DNA from: an uncultured Oscillospiraceae bacterium
Lineage (GTDB): Bacteria > Bacillota > Clostridia > Oscillospirales > Oscillospiraceae
Direction: 5' to 3'
DNA length: 64,000 nt
Assembly: GCA_910579965.1 (NCBI GenBank)
Contig: CAJTWF010000006.1
Location: 28,623 to 92,622, forward strand
In this document: one piece after another, positions 15,142 to 23,735 of the stretch
Numbering within the stretch: position 1 is the stretch's first letter
How the letters are laid out: every line of letters starts with the position of its first letter
Program-made: the position numbers and the translations under genes
The notes under the pieces: model-generated
The model's input: only the letters and a program-made list of their open reading frames with translations
Told to the model about the DNA's origin: nothing
Database searches by the model: none

Positions 15142-15176
15142 ATCCCCCGGCAGCCTGATGGCCGCCGGGGGATTTC
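15142..15176 (+). terminator. Terminator after the phosphoribosyltransferase-like gene
   Basis: ATCCCCCGGCAGCC pairs with GGCCGCCGGGGGAT (one mismatch) around a four-base loop at 15142-15173, followed by a short TTT. A strong GC stem with a weak tail. Confidence 0.6.
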
Positions 15177-15254
15177 CTGTCTGTATTCCCACAGTGGGAT
15201 GCTGTTCGGCAAAAGAGGGCGTCCCCCTGGGAGGCCGCTGTCACACCCTGCCTC

Positions 15255-17198
15255 TCAACGCTCGTGGCGGCTGCCGGAGATGTCCTGGGCGGCGTAGACC
15301 ACCGTTTTGGGCATGTCGTCCGCGTCGTTCTGGGCCAGCACCGCGGTGGCCCGGACCCAGCCGCAGTTGTCGGAGCCGGCGTCGTCGGGCAGCTTGCGGA
15401 ACTCTACCGCCACGCAGGGCTGCCACCAGCGCAGCTTCTCCCGCAGATTCTGAATGCTCATAACCCGCAGGTATTCCTCCCTGTCGTCGGGGTGGATGAA
15501 GTGGTTGGCGTAGATTTGCAGGGCCGCGGTGAAGTTGACCTCCTCGCCCAGCACATCCTTCACCCGCCGCAGCTGGATCACGGCCCGGAAGGAGTCGTGG
15601 TCCAGGTCAATGTAGTAGGTGGAGAAAAAGAGGCTGCTCAGGCTGCTGATGATGTGGGCCCGATCCTCCAGAGTCTGGAGCTGGCTGGCCTCCTGCTGCT
15701 TCTCCCTGGTGACGTCCTGTCCCAGGATGTTGACCATCACCCGCTCCCCCTGCCGGCTGTATATGACGCGGAGCTCGATCCAGCGCACCGGCTGGCCCAG
15801 GAGGCGGTACTGGCAGACCTCCTCCCCGTAGTCCTCAATGGTCTCCGCTCGCTCCCGCAGGTGCTCCAGGGACAGACAGGCCCGGAAGCTGTCCCGGTCA
15901 GCCGGGTGGACGTGGCTGGACAGAGCGGTCTGTATGTACTGCCCATAGTCGCCGGTCTGGGAGCTCTTCGGACCGGCGTGCAGGGCCAGATTCACCCGCT
16001 CGCACTGGCCGCTCTCCAGATCCACAGTGTTCATCATCTTGAACCGGGACCTGAGGATGGCCGCCATCTGCATATCCCGCATAGAGTGGGCCAGCTCCCG
16101 GCGTATCTGCTTATCCACGTCCTGGAGCGCCAGAACCGTGTAATCGCTGGCCTTGGGCCCCTGGCCGAAGTAGGCGGTCACGGAGATGTAGCGGTAGTCC
16201 TCCCCGCTGCGCCACTGGCACAGGAGCTCCGCCTTCTGCCGGCCCTCGCCCCTGGCCCGGCGCAGGCCCTCCAGGGAGAAGCGCCGCTGAAATTCCGCCT
16301 GATAGGCCTCGTGGAGACGGTCCTTGATGTGGGAGCGCATCAGCTCGCTCCAGGGCGGCGCCAGGGTGGACGCGCCCTCCCGCATCTGCCCGTCCACCCG
16401 GACGGCGGCGGCCGTGCCGGCGTTGAGATCAATGGTGTAGATGCTGAAATTTCGCTCCCCCAGGGTGCGGATCAGCTCCTGGCTGCGCACGCTGACCCCC
16501 TCCAGACCCTTCCGGAGCACGTCGTGTATGTCCCTGACGCTGAGAATGGCGCGGCGGATCTCGCCGCAGCAGACCGGATCGGGGAACAGCTCCATCAGGT
16601 TCCAGCGGTAGGCGCCGCCCGTGCGGCGGCGGTAGATGAGGCGAAGCGTCTCCTGCCCGGTCTGGAGCAGGGAGCGCAGCTGATGGGGCTGGATAAAGGC
16701 GGCAAACCGCTCCACATCCCCGGGGTGGATGGCGCCGGACCGGGCGAACTGCTCCAGCTGCGGGGAGAGACCGCCCCGGCGCAGCTGCCAGCCCTCGGGA
16801 TCTGACTTGAGCACGTCGCAGGTGTCCTGCGCCAGATCCACCCGCAGGATCTCCCGGTAGGCGCGGCCCACAGCGTCCGGCCGGGGGGACACGGTGACGA
16901 TAAAGGCGGGCACGCCGTCCTCCCACAGGACTCTGGAGGCGGTGAGGTACACCAACCCGCCATAGCTGTCGCTGCAGCTGACGGACCGGCTCTCACGGCG
17001 GTCCTCGATGGTCAGCAGGGGGCAGCAGGCGCAGGACCCGGACCAGATCTCGCGGCAGGGGCCGCCCAGGCGCGCCGCCGGCGAGACCTCCCGGATCTTG
17101 CGGTTGAAGTAGAGGATCCTGCGATCCGCCTCCCGGACGACGTATACGCCGGTGTCCGGCAGGGCGTCCAGTATGTTTTCGTAGTCTCTGCTCTCCAA
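15255..17198 (-). CDS. Multi-PAS sensory protein without output domain
   Basis: This 647-residue cytoplasmic protein has no signal peptide or membrane segment. It reads as about four PAS modules: residues 5-105 (DYENILDALPDTGVYVVREADRRILYFNRKI, a PAS core with CxxI...CACC cysteines), 120-225, 250-385 and 390-640 (at least one further double unit). Repeated PAC-like endings such as ILSVRDI, VLALQDVD, NILGQDVT and VYAAQDIS recur. It stops after the last PAC motif, where relatives continue into GGDEF, EAL or histidine kinase domains. It lies downstream of a hybrid histidine kinase on the same strand but has its own promoter. It may serve as a partner sensor or scaffold. Ligand unknown. Confidence 0.72.
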   Translation of the reverse strand: MESRDYENILDALPDTGVYVVREADRRILYFNRKIREVSPAARLGGPCREIWSGSCACCPLLTIEDRRESRSVSCSDSYGGLVYLTASRVLWEDGVPAFIVTVSPRPDAVGRAYREILRVDLAQDTCDVLKSDPEGWQLRRGGLSPQLEQFARSGAIHPGDVERFAAFIQPHQLRSLLQTGQETLRLIYRRRTGGAYRWNLMELFPDPVCCGEIRRAILSVRDIHDVLRKGLEGVSVRSQELIRTLGERNFSIYTIDLNAGTAAAVRVDGQMREGASTLAPPWSELMRSHIKDRLHEAYQAEFQRRFSLEGLRRARGEGRQKAELLCQWRSGEDYRYISVTAYFGQGPKASDYTVLALQDVDKQIRRELAHSMRDMQMAAILRSRFKMMNTVDLESGQCERVNLALHAGPKSSQTGDYGQYIQTALSSHVHPADRDSFRACLSLEHLRERAETIEDYGEEVCQYRLLGQPVRWIELRVIYSRQGERVMVNILGQDVTREKQQEASQLQTLEDRAHIISSLSSLFFSTYYIDLDHDSFRAVIQLRRVKDVLGEEVNFTAALQIYANHFIHPDDREEYLRVMSIQNLREKLRWWQPCVAVEFRKLPDDAGSDNCGWVRATAVLAQNDADDMPKTVVYAAQDISGSRHER

Positions 17199-17271
17199 AA
17201 GCTATCCCTCCCAAGGCTTCGCGGCAAAAGCGCGCCGGACGGCACGGAGGACGGCCGCACAAATTCTCATC

Positions 17272-17300
17272 ATTATAGCATATAAAAATGGGAGAATCAA
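17272..17300 (-). promoter_or_regulatory. Promoter of the multi-PAS gene
   Basis: On the minus strand TTGATT (17300-17295) and a perfect TATAAT (17277-17272) are spaced by 17 bases, with TGC before the -10. Transcription would start about 70 bases before the gene. Confidence 0.75.
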
Positions 17301-17324
17301 CCGGGAAATGGGGCATATGAGAAA

Positions 17325-17361
17325 AAATTGCAAACCGCCCGGGACCATAGGCTCCGGGCGG
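17325..17361 (-). terminator. Terminator of the hybrid histidine kinase gene
   Basis: CCGCCCGG (17361-17354) pairs with CCGGGCGG (17342-17335) and is followed on the minus strand by TTTGCAATTTTTTC. It separates the kinase transcript from the PAS gene. Confidence 0.75.
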
Positions 17362-17374
17362 CGGGAGGGGCGTT

Positions 17375-20290
17375 TCAGGGTTGGACGCGGGCGTATCCCG
17401 GGCGGCGGAGCCGGCTGATGACGGCCCTCAGCCTGGACATGTCGATGGGCTTGGCCGTGTGGGCGTCCATGCCAGCGGCCAGGGCGGTCTGCACGTCCTC
17501 CTCAAAGGCGTTGGCGGTCATGGCGATGATGGGGATAACGTCCGCCAGGGGATGTCCGCTGCCGCGGATGGCCCGGGTGGCGTCGTAGCCGTCCATGACC
17601 GGCATCTGCACATCCATGAAGATCATGTCGAACTCCCCGGGCTGGGAGGCCGCGAAAAGGCTGACCGCCTCCCGGCCGTTGGGGACCACCTGACAGGCGG
17701 CGCCCTCCATCTCCAGCAGCTCCACCAGGATCTCCGCGTTGATCTCGTTGTCCTCCGCGGCCAGAATCCGGAGCCTCTCCAGGGACGCCTCCTCCTGCTC
17801 CGGAGCCTCCTGGGGCCCGGGCTCCGGCTCCAGCAGCTGGGCCGCCGCCCGCTGGAGGCGGGAGAGAAAGAAGGGCTTGGGCAGGAACAGGTCAATCTCC
17901 ATGCTCTGCCCGGCGTGCCGGGCCTCGTCCAGGTCAAAGGAGGTGAGGACCAGAAGGGGCGGCTGGGGTCCCGCCGTCCGGCGGATGCGCCGGGCGGCCT
18001 CCAGCCCGTCCATGCCGGGCAGCCTCCAGTCCAGGAGGATCAGGTGGAAGGGGCGGCCCTGGGCTGCGGCGCGCTCGGCCAGCGCCACCGCCTGGGGCCC
18101 GCTGGCGGCGCAGGCAGCCTCCAGGCCGGCCTCCTCCAGGGCGGACCGGACGCTCTGGCAGGCGGCCTCCTCGCCGTCCGCCACCAGCAGGCGTGTGATG
18201 CCGTGGCGCGGCCAGAAGCCGTCGTCCCGCGCCTGGTCCGCTGCGGCCAGCTCCAGGTCCAGGGTGAAGGTGGCGCCCTTGCCCAGCTCGCTCTCCACGC
18301 AGATGGACCCGCCCATGAGATCAACGATGTTTTTGGTGATGGCCATGCCCAGGCCCGTGCCCTGGATCTCCCGGGTGGCGTCGGTGATCTCCCGGGCAAA
18401 GGGGTCAAAGATGGTCTGCATAAAGGTCTCGCTCATGCCGTAGCCGTTGTCGGCCACGATGAAGCGCAGGCGGGCCCGGCCGGGGGCGCAGGCCCCCAGC
18501 CCCTGGAGGACAAGGGAGATCTGCCCGCCGGGCTGGGTGTACTTCACGGCGTTGGACAGGAGGTTGATGAGTACCTGGTTCAGCCGCAGCTTGTCGCCCA
18601 GCAGCAGCTCCGGCAGGCTGCCCCGGGTGTGCAGCGCAAAGCGCTGGGACTTGGCCCGGGCCTGGGGCAGCATCATGGCGTACAGATCGTCCACCAGCTG
18701 GGGCAGGCTGAACTCGGACACGTTCAGGCTGGTCTTGCCGCTCTCGATCTTGCTCATGTCCAGGATGTCGTTGATGAGGTTGAGCAGGTGCTGGCTGGAG
18801 GAGGAGATCTTCCGGGTGTACTCCCGGACCTTCTCCGGATGCTCCGCGTCCCGGCCCAGCAGCACGGAGAAGCCCACAATGGCGTTCATGGGGGTGCGGA
18901 TGTCGTGGGACATGTTGGACAGGAAGTTGCTCTTGGCCTCGTTGGCGGCCTTGGCGGTGTGGAGGGCCTCCCCCAGGGCCTCATACATCTGCCGCTCCTG
19001 GGTGCGGTCGGAGAGCATGAGGATGAACTGGTCCTTGTCCTCCAGGGTGCAGTGGTGGAGCAGCTGCTTGAACCGGCGCAGCTCCTGGGTCCTGGCGTGG
19101 AGAACGTCCCGCTCCCCGGTCCACATCCCGCCCACGGGCACAGAGGAGAGGACCTCGGCGGTGAGCTGGGAGGGGGAGCTGGAGAACCGCTCCTCCTGCC
19201 CGCCGAAGAGGATGGTGCGCGCGTCGGCCCGGACCGCCTCCGGGTCCATGCCCAGAACCCGGTCCAGATTGGGGCTGACGTACTGGGCGTGAAAGCCATC
19301 CTGGGGGGAGAAGAGGACAAAGATGTCCTCCGTGTTCTCCGTGAGCAGGTCAAAGAGCTCCTCCCGGGAGCGGATCTCCCGGTCCTGCTCCCACACCCGC
19401 CGCCGGCTGGTGTGGACGCTGGCGGTCACCGCGCCCAGGGCCAGGATCCCGAAGAGCAGGGCCATGACGGTCAGGGTGACCAGGGAGAAGCGGCTCATGC
19501 CGGCGTTGACCACGTCCGCAGGGGCGGCGCTGACCAGCATCCAGCCGGAGAAGCCAACGGGCTGATAGGTCAGGTAGTGGGCCCTGCCATCCAGCCGGCA
19601 CATGGTGGTCAGGCGCTCCCCGCGCTGCCAGTCCCGGGCCACGTCCTCCGGCTCCATGCCGGAGAAGGAGCCTCTGCGGCGCAGATCGTCCAGGAGGTTG
19701 GAGGGCGCGTCGGGGCCGCTGTGGGAGGAAAAGAGGACCTGGCCGCCGGGGAGGACCACAAAGCAGCGGCTCTGGTCAGAGAAGGTTTCCACCCGCAGGC
19801 CGCCGGACATGTCCTCGGCGGGGAAGGCGAAGCCGACGGCGGCGTAGGCAAAGCCCCGGTAGGTCCCCGGCTCCGCAGGCACGGTGAACAGGGCGAGGCG
19901 CCGGCCGTCGGGGGACTGGACCTCCGAGGCGGTATCCGAGAGGTCCAGCCCGGCCAGGGCCATCCGGCCCGTCTCCCCCTGACCGGTGACATAGGAGCCG
20001 TCGGGGGCGAGGAAATAGAAGGCGGTGAAGTGCCACGCCTCCCCCTCCTCCAGCAGGAAGTCCGCCAGCGCCGCCGGGTCCGTCTCCGCGGCGATATAGG
20101 GCTGCCAGGAGCGCAGGAGCCGCCAATTTTTGGAGATAGTGGAGCGCAGGGCGGCGTTGACCTGACCGTAGACCTCCTCCAGCCGGCTGACGCTCTCCCG
20201 GTAGATCTGCCGGGAGGCAAACCGGGCATAGAACAGGCTCAGCACAACGACAGCGGCCAGCGCCGCTCCCATCCAGCCTTTTCGACGCAT
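17375..20290 (-). CDS. Hybrid sensor histidine kinase with two receiver domains
   Basis: 971 residues. A membrane anchor (about 6-24) is followed by an extracellular sensing domain of Cache type and a second membrane segment (about 265-290). Then come a PAS region (about 300-440), a HisKA domain with the phospho-acceptor His462 in NMSHDIRTPMNA, and an ATPase domain with N-box INLLSNAVKYT and G-boxes DNGYGMS and GTGLGMAI. A first receiver (LLDWRLPGMDG) and a second receiver (ILAAEDNEINAEI, FMDVQMPVMDGYDAT) complete the protein. The ATG at 20290 is chosen because GGGGAGG lies 9 bases upstream and the promoter at 20346-20374 would make the upstream ATG untranscribed. No DNA-binding output is fused, and the downstream partner is unknown. 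Confidence 0.92.
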   Translation of the reverse strand: MRRKGWMGAALAAVVVLSLFYARFASRQIYRESVSRLEEVYGQVNAALRSTISKNWRLLRSWQPYIAAETDPAALADFLLEEGEAWHFTAFYFLAPDGSYVTGQGETGRMALAGLDLSDTASEVQSPDGRRLALFTVPAEPGTYRGFAYAAVGFAFPAEDMSGGLRVETFSDQSRCFVVLPGGQVLFSSHSGPDAPSNLLDDLRRRGSFSGMEPEDVARDWQRGERLTTMCRLDGRAHYLTYQPVGFSGWMLVSAAPADVVNAGMSRFSLVTLTVMALLFGILALGAVTASVHTSRRRVWEQDREIRSREELFDLLTENTEDIFVLFSPQDGFHAQYVSPNLDRVLGMDPEAVRADARTILFGGQEERFSSSPSQLTAEVLSSVPVGGMWTGERDVLHARTQELRRFKQLLHHCTLEDKDQFILMLSDRTQERQMYEALGEALHTAKAANEAKSNFLSNMSHDIRTPMNAIVGFSVLLGRDAEHPEKVREYTRKISSSSQHLLNLINDILDMSKIESGKTSLNVSEFSLPQLVDDLYAMMLPQARAKSQRFALHTRGSLPELLLGDKLRLNQVLINLLSNAVKYTQPGGQISLVLQGLGACAPGRARLRFIVADNGYGMSETFMQTIFDPFAREITDATREIQGTGLGMAITKNIVDLMGGSICVESELGKGATFTLDLELAAADQARDDGFWPRHGITRLLVADGEEAACQSVRSALEEAGLEAACAASGPQAVALAERAAAQGRPFHLILLDWRLPGMDGLEAARRIRRTAGPQPPLLVLTSFDLDEARHAGQSMEIDLFLPKPFFLSRLQRAAAQLLEPEPGPQEAPEQEEASLERLRILAAEDNEINAEILVELLEMEGAACQVVPNGREAVSLFAASQPGEFDMIFMDVQMPVMDGYDATRAIRGSGHPLADVIPIIAMTANAFEEDVQTALAAGMDAHTAKPIDMSRLRAVISRLRRPGYARVQP

Positions 20291-20345
20291 AACACAACGC
20301 CTCCCCATGTGAGATCGACAGGGCGGGAAACCCCATTGTGCAGTC

Positions 20346-20374
20346 AGTATAGCATTTTTTGGAGGACTTGGCAA
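20346..20374 (-). promoter_or_regulatory. Promoter of the hybrid kinase gene
   Basis: On the minus strand TTGCCA (20374-20369) and TATACT (20351-20346) are spaced by 17 bases, with TGC as an extended -10. The leader would be about 50 bases. Confidence 0.75.
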
Positions 20375-20474
20375 GAAGACCCCCCCAATGGACAGGGAAA
20401 TTAATTTTCGGAAAAGCGCGCAGGGGCGGGCGATGCCCGCCCCTGCACAGATCCAGCAAAATTCGACTTGCCGG

Positions 20475-20503
20475 TTGAAATTCCCCGGGAAATATGCTAT
20501 ATT
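20475..20503 (+). promoter_or_regulatory. Promoter of the exopolysaccharide operon
   Basis: TTGAAA (20475-20480) and TATATT (20498-20503), spaced by 17 bases, with TGC as an extended -10. A second extended -10 (TGC then TATAAT at 20651-20656) lies closer to the gene but lacks a clear -35. Between the first promoter and the gene start at 20760 the leader contains GC-rich inverted repeats (CCCCGC/GCGGGG near 20550) but no riboswitch that I recognise. Confidence 0.65.
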
Positions 20504-20759
20504 ATTAAGCTAGAATCGTCTACGCTCAAAAACAAAAATTTTCTCCGCCCCGCCGTTGGCGCGGGGAGGAGCGCCTCCGGATCGCCCATGTAAAAATCAC
20601 GCAGGCCTCTACCATTTTTGCGCAATGGCCCCTATCCGGCGGGAACTTGCTATAATATATGCCGGAATACGAAATATGCCACAAAAATCAGATTCTCCAG
20701 GGGAGATCCGCCGCCCAAAGGCGGGCCCTGGAGAGGGCCGGAGGGGGAAGTCCAGAGGA

Positions 20760-21455
20760 ATGAGAGAGGTGCTGCGGCAGGAAAAGAAATATCTGATGAC
20801 GCTGCTGGACGGACAGCGCCTGTGCGCAAGGCTGAGCGGCTTCCTGCTGGAGGACGCCCACAGCGGCGCCCAGGGCTACGCCGTCCGCTCCCTCTACTTC
20901 GACACCCTGGACGACGGGGACTACCAGGACAAGATGGAAGGGCTGGAGCTGCGGCGGAAGCTCCGGCTGCGGATCTACGATCCGGCGGCCGGCTTTGCCA
21001 TGCTGGAGATGAAGCAGAAGGAGGGGGCCTATCAGAAAAAGCGGTCCCTGCGCCTGGACCGGGAGGCCGCGGAGCGGCTGATCCGCGGGGACTTCCGCCC
21101 CCTGCTGGACTGCGGCGGCAGCTTTGCCGCAGAGTGCTTCGGCCTGATGCAGGCGCGGTGCTACCGGCCCAGGGCCGTGGTGGAATACCAGCGCAGGGCG
21201 TTCATTGCCAAGGAGAACCAGATCCGCATCACCCTGGACAGCCGGATCACCGCCACGGAGGCCTGCTGGGACCTCTTCTCCCCCCGCCTGGTCCAGTACC
21301 CGGTGCTGGATCCCTTCAACGCGGTGCTGGAGGTGAAGTACAACGGCTTCCTGCTCAGCTACATCAAAACCCTGGTCAGCGCGGCCAACCGCTCCGAGAC
21401 CACCCAGAGCAAATACTGTCTGGCCAGAAGCGCGGGGCTGCACTATCAGAACTAA
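20760..21455 (+). CDS. VTC-domain protein (polyphosphate-polymerase-like tunnel enzyme)
   Basis: The 231-residue protein is a stand-alone VTC domain, the tunnel fold of the yeast polyphosphate polymerase Vtc4. Family landmarks are visible: REVLRQEKKYLM at the start, SLYFDTLDDGDYQDKMEGL, the basic strand RRKLRLRIYDP, LEMKQKEGAYQKKR, ARCYRPRAVVEYQRRAF and LEVKYNGFLLSYIK. The conserved Arg/Lys and Glu residues line the tunnel in this family. The start at 20760 fits homology, though its ribosome site (GGAGGGGG 14 bases away, AGAGGA adjacent) is poor. In many Firmicutes and actinomycetes VTC proteins sit beside DUF4956 and CotH genes, as here. The true substrate in such clusters is not established. 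Confidence 0.88.
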   Translation: MREVLRQEKKYLMTLLDGQRLCARLSGFLLEDAHSGAQGYAVRSLYFDTLDDGDYQDKMEGLELRRKLRLRIYDPAAGFAMLEMKQKEGAYQKKRSLRLDREAAERLIRGDFRPLLDCGGSFAAECFGLMQARCYRPRAVVEYQRRAFIAKENQIRITLDSRITATEACWDLFSPRLVQYPVLDPFNAVLEVKYNGFLLSYIKTLVSAANRSETTQSKYCLARSAGLHYQN

Positions 21456-21479
21456 GCGGTTAACCGGCGAGGTATGCTT

Positions 21480-22157
21480 ATGAAAAAAGAGCTCTTTGAA
21501 CTGTTCGGCAAATCCAGCGACCTGTCCCTGGAGAATATCATCACCCGTCTGGCGGTGGCCACCGTCATCGCCTGCTTCATCTTCCTGTCCTACCGCATCA
21601 GCCACGACGGAAGCATCTACAGCAAGAAATTCAACGTTTCCCTGGCGGCCCTCACCGTCATCACCACCACGGTTATGATCGTCATCGGAAACAATCTGGC
21701 CATGTCCCTGGGCATGGTGGGCGCGCTGTCCATTGTCCGGTTCCGCACGGCGGTGAAGGACTCCCGGGACACGGTGTACATCTTCTGGACCATCGTGGCG
21801 GGCATCTGCTGCGGGGCCGGGGACTATCTGACGGCCTCGGCGGGCAGCGCGTTCGTGTTCGTGCTGCTGCTCCTCTTCGGCCGGATCCGAAACGACAACC
21901 GGGTCCTGCTCATCATCCGCACCGCCCGCATGAACGAGGAGCGGGTGGAGGCGCTGATCTTCCAGTATTTTTCCCGAAAGGCCACCCTCCGGGTGAAAAA
22001 CACCACGGAGACCAGCGTGGAGTTCATCTATGAGCTCAACCGCCGCCTGCTGGAGAAAAAACAGGGGACCGGGCGGACGCTCACCGACGAGATCTACGAC
22101 GTGGGCAATGTGGAGTACTTCAACATCGTCATGCAGAACGACGATATCAGCAGTTGA
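21480..22157 (+). CDS. DUF4956 membrane protein
   Basis: 225 residues with about four membrane segments (near residues 20-38, 52-72, 77-95 and 100-130), followed by a cytosolic ferredoxin-like C-terminal domain. The conserved GMVGALSIVRFRTAVKDSRDTVYIFWTI block (landmark only) defines the DUF4956 family. ATG 21480 is preferred to 21474, since GGCGAGG ends 7 bases before it. This family almost always accompanies VTC and CotH genes. It may form the membrane part of that system. No reaction is known. Confidence 0.88.
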   Translation: MKKELFELFGKSSDLSLENIITRLAVATVIACFIFLSYRISHDGSIYSKKFNVSLAALTVITTTVMIVIGNNLAMSLGMVGALSIVRFRTAVKDSRDTVYIFWTIVAGICCGAGDYLTASAGSAFVFVLLLLFGRIRNDNRVLLIIRTARMNEERVEALIFQYFSRKATLRVKNTTETSVEFIYELNRRLLEKKQGTGRTLTDEIYDVGNVEYFNIVMQNDDISS

Positions 22158-22173
22158 GCGCCCTCTAAAAGGC

Positions 22174-22194
22174 CTTTTTCTTGTAAAGAAAAAG
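22174..22194. repeat. Inverted repeat between DUF4956 and CotH genes
   Basis: CTTTTTCTT (22174-22182) and AAGAAAAAG (22186-22194) form a nine-pair AT-rich stem with loop GTA. It resembles the larger stem at 43141-43172, so both may belong to one intergenic repeat family. Confidence 0.5.
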
Positions 22195-22234
22195 ACTAGC
22201 TGCTGAGGAAAACCACGTAAACAGAGGAGGCGCG

Positions 22235-23713
22235 ATGAGATACAGGATTCTGGGACTGGCGGCCCTGGCGGTGATGCTGCTGGCGGCGGCCGCCGCAGCC
22301 TCCCTGGAGCCGGAGGCCCAGGAGAGGGGCCGCGTCCACCAGCACCTGGCCTACCGGGGGGATGAGGGCTGCGGCTGCGGCGGGAGCGCGCTGTGCTCCC
22401 ACCTGCCGCTGATCGTCATCGACACCGGGGGCCAGCGGATCCCCGGCGCGCTGGCGGAGGGCATGGACCGGTTCGGGCAGGCGGTCTACACCACGTCGGA
22501 GGACGGCCTGCCGGTGATCACCGCCCAGGTGGCGGTGATCGACAACGCCGGCGCGAACAACCACCTGACGGACCCGCCGGCCCTGGAGGCGGCGGCGGAC
22601 TTCCGCATCCGGGGCAACTCCTCCCGCCGCTTCCCCAAGCTGCCCTACCTGCTGGATCTGAAGGACGGGGAGGGGAACAATCTGGACTACCCCATGATGG
22701 GCATGGACGCCCACCACGAGTGGGCCCTCCACGGCCCCATTCTGGATAAGTCCCTCATCCGCAACTACATGTGGTACAACATCTCCGGGGAGATCATGGA
22801 GTACGCCCCCAACGTCCGCTTCTGCGAGCTGGTGCTCAACGGCAGACACCAGGGCCTCTACCTCATGGTGGAGACCATCACCAACGGGGACGACTGCCGC
22901 CTGCCCCTGCGCCTGGATACGAAGAACGCCGAGGCCACGGGCTATCTGCTGCGGGTGGACCGGCCCACAGAGACAGAGCTGGAGTCGATCCGGGACGTGT
23001 ACACCTTCGCGGAGCGGGACGGCCAGATCGCCCAGGACATCGCCATCCGCTACCCGGGCCGGGGGCGGCTGACGGAGGCGCTGAAAAAGAGCATCGAGCT
23101 GGACGTGTCCGCCTTTGAGAAGGCGATTTTCTCCTACGACTACAACACCGGGCAGTACGGCTACTGGAACTGGGTGGACGTGGACAGCTTTGTGGACTAT
23201 TTCCTCATCAACGAGTTCACCAAAAACAGCGACGCGGGCGGCTACTCCACCTACCTCTACAAGGAGGTGGGCGGCAAATTCAAGCTGTGCGTCTGGGACT
23301 TCAACAACGTCTGCGACAACTTCCGGGAGGAGGTGCAGGAGCCGGAGAACTTCCTGATGGTCAAGCGGTTCTGGTACTTCATGATGCTCAAGGACGAGGC
23401 CTTTGTGGAGAGGCTGCTGGCCCGGTACGGCGAGCTGCGGCGGGGCGTGCTCAGCGAGGCGTATCTGATGAACTACATCGACGAGACCCTGGACTGGCTG
23501 GGGCCGGCCATTGACCGCAACAATGACCGCTGGGGGGATGAGATGGAGAACTGGGAGGGGCTCATGCCGCCGGAGCGGAACATCCACAGCCACCGGGAGG
23601 GGGTGGAGCAGCTGCGGGAGTGGCTCTGTGAGCGGGGCGGCTGGCTGGACGAGAACATCCACGCCCTGCGGCAGTACGCCCACCCCTCCCGGAACAAGAA
23701 GTTCAGCCACTGA
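22235..23713 (+). CDS. CotH-family secreted protein kinase-like protein
   Basis: 492 residues with a signal peptide or lipidless anchor at 1-23 (LAALAVMLLAAAAAAS), then a Cys-rich stretch (GCGCGGSALC). The CotH core has FRIRGNSSRRFPKLPYLLDL, the catalytic-loop-like GMDAHHEWALHGPILDKSLIRN (landmark only), RFCELVLNGRHQGLYLMVETI, DVDSFVDYFLINEFTKNSD and the metal-binding LCVWDFNN. CotH of Bacillus is an atypical kinase that phosphorylates spore coat proteins; secreted relatives occur next to surface polysaccharide genes. The GAGG ribosome site overlaps an AT-rich inverted repeat. Substrate unknown. Confidence 0.9.
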   Translation: MRYRILGLAALAVMLLAAAAAASLEPEAQERGRVHQHLAYRGDEGCGCGGSALCSHLPLIVIDTGGQRIPGALAEGMDRFGQAVYTTSEDGLPVITAQVAVIDNAGANNHLTDPPALEAAADFRIRGNSSRRFPKLPYLLDLKDGEGNNLDYPMMGMDAHHEWALHGPILDKSLIRNYMWYNISGEIMEYAPNVRFCELVLNGRHQGLYLMVETITNGDDCRLPLRLDTKNAEATGYLLRVDRPTETELESIRDVYTFAERDGQIAQDIAIRYPGRGRLTEALKKSIELDVSAFEKAIFSYDYNTGQYGYWNWVDVDSFVDYFLINEFTKNSDAGGYSTYLYKEVGGKFKLCVWDFNNVCDNFREEVQEPENFLMVKRFWYFMMLKDEAFVERLLARYGELRRGVLSEAYLMNYIDETLDWLGPAIDRNNDRWGDEMENWEGLMPPERNIHSHREGVEQLREWLCERGGWLDENIHALRQYAHPSRNKKFSH

Positions 23714-23735
23714 CAAGCCGGAGGGAGGCGGGCCC

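Noticed and set aside
15742..16450. GGDEF or histidine kinase output hidden in the multi-PAS protein
   Set aside because: No GG[DE]EF, EAL, H-box or N-box string is present; all segments read as PAS/PAC.
17381..20404. Very long open frame (over 1000 codons) on the plus strand opposite the hybrid kinase
   Set aside because: It mirrors the kinase codons. High GC removes stop codons on the opposite strand. The product has no recognisable domain, while the minus strand encodes a full kinase with all motifs.
20505..20760. c-di-GMP or other riboswitch in the leader of the polysaccharide operon
   Set aside because: The stretch has ACGCA and GC-rich stems, but not the ordered core of the GEMM class, and nothing else that I can identify.
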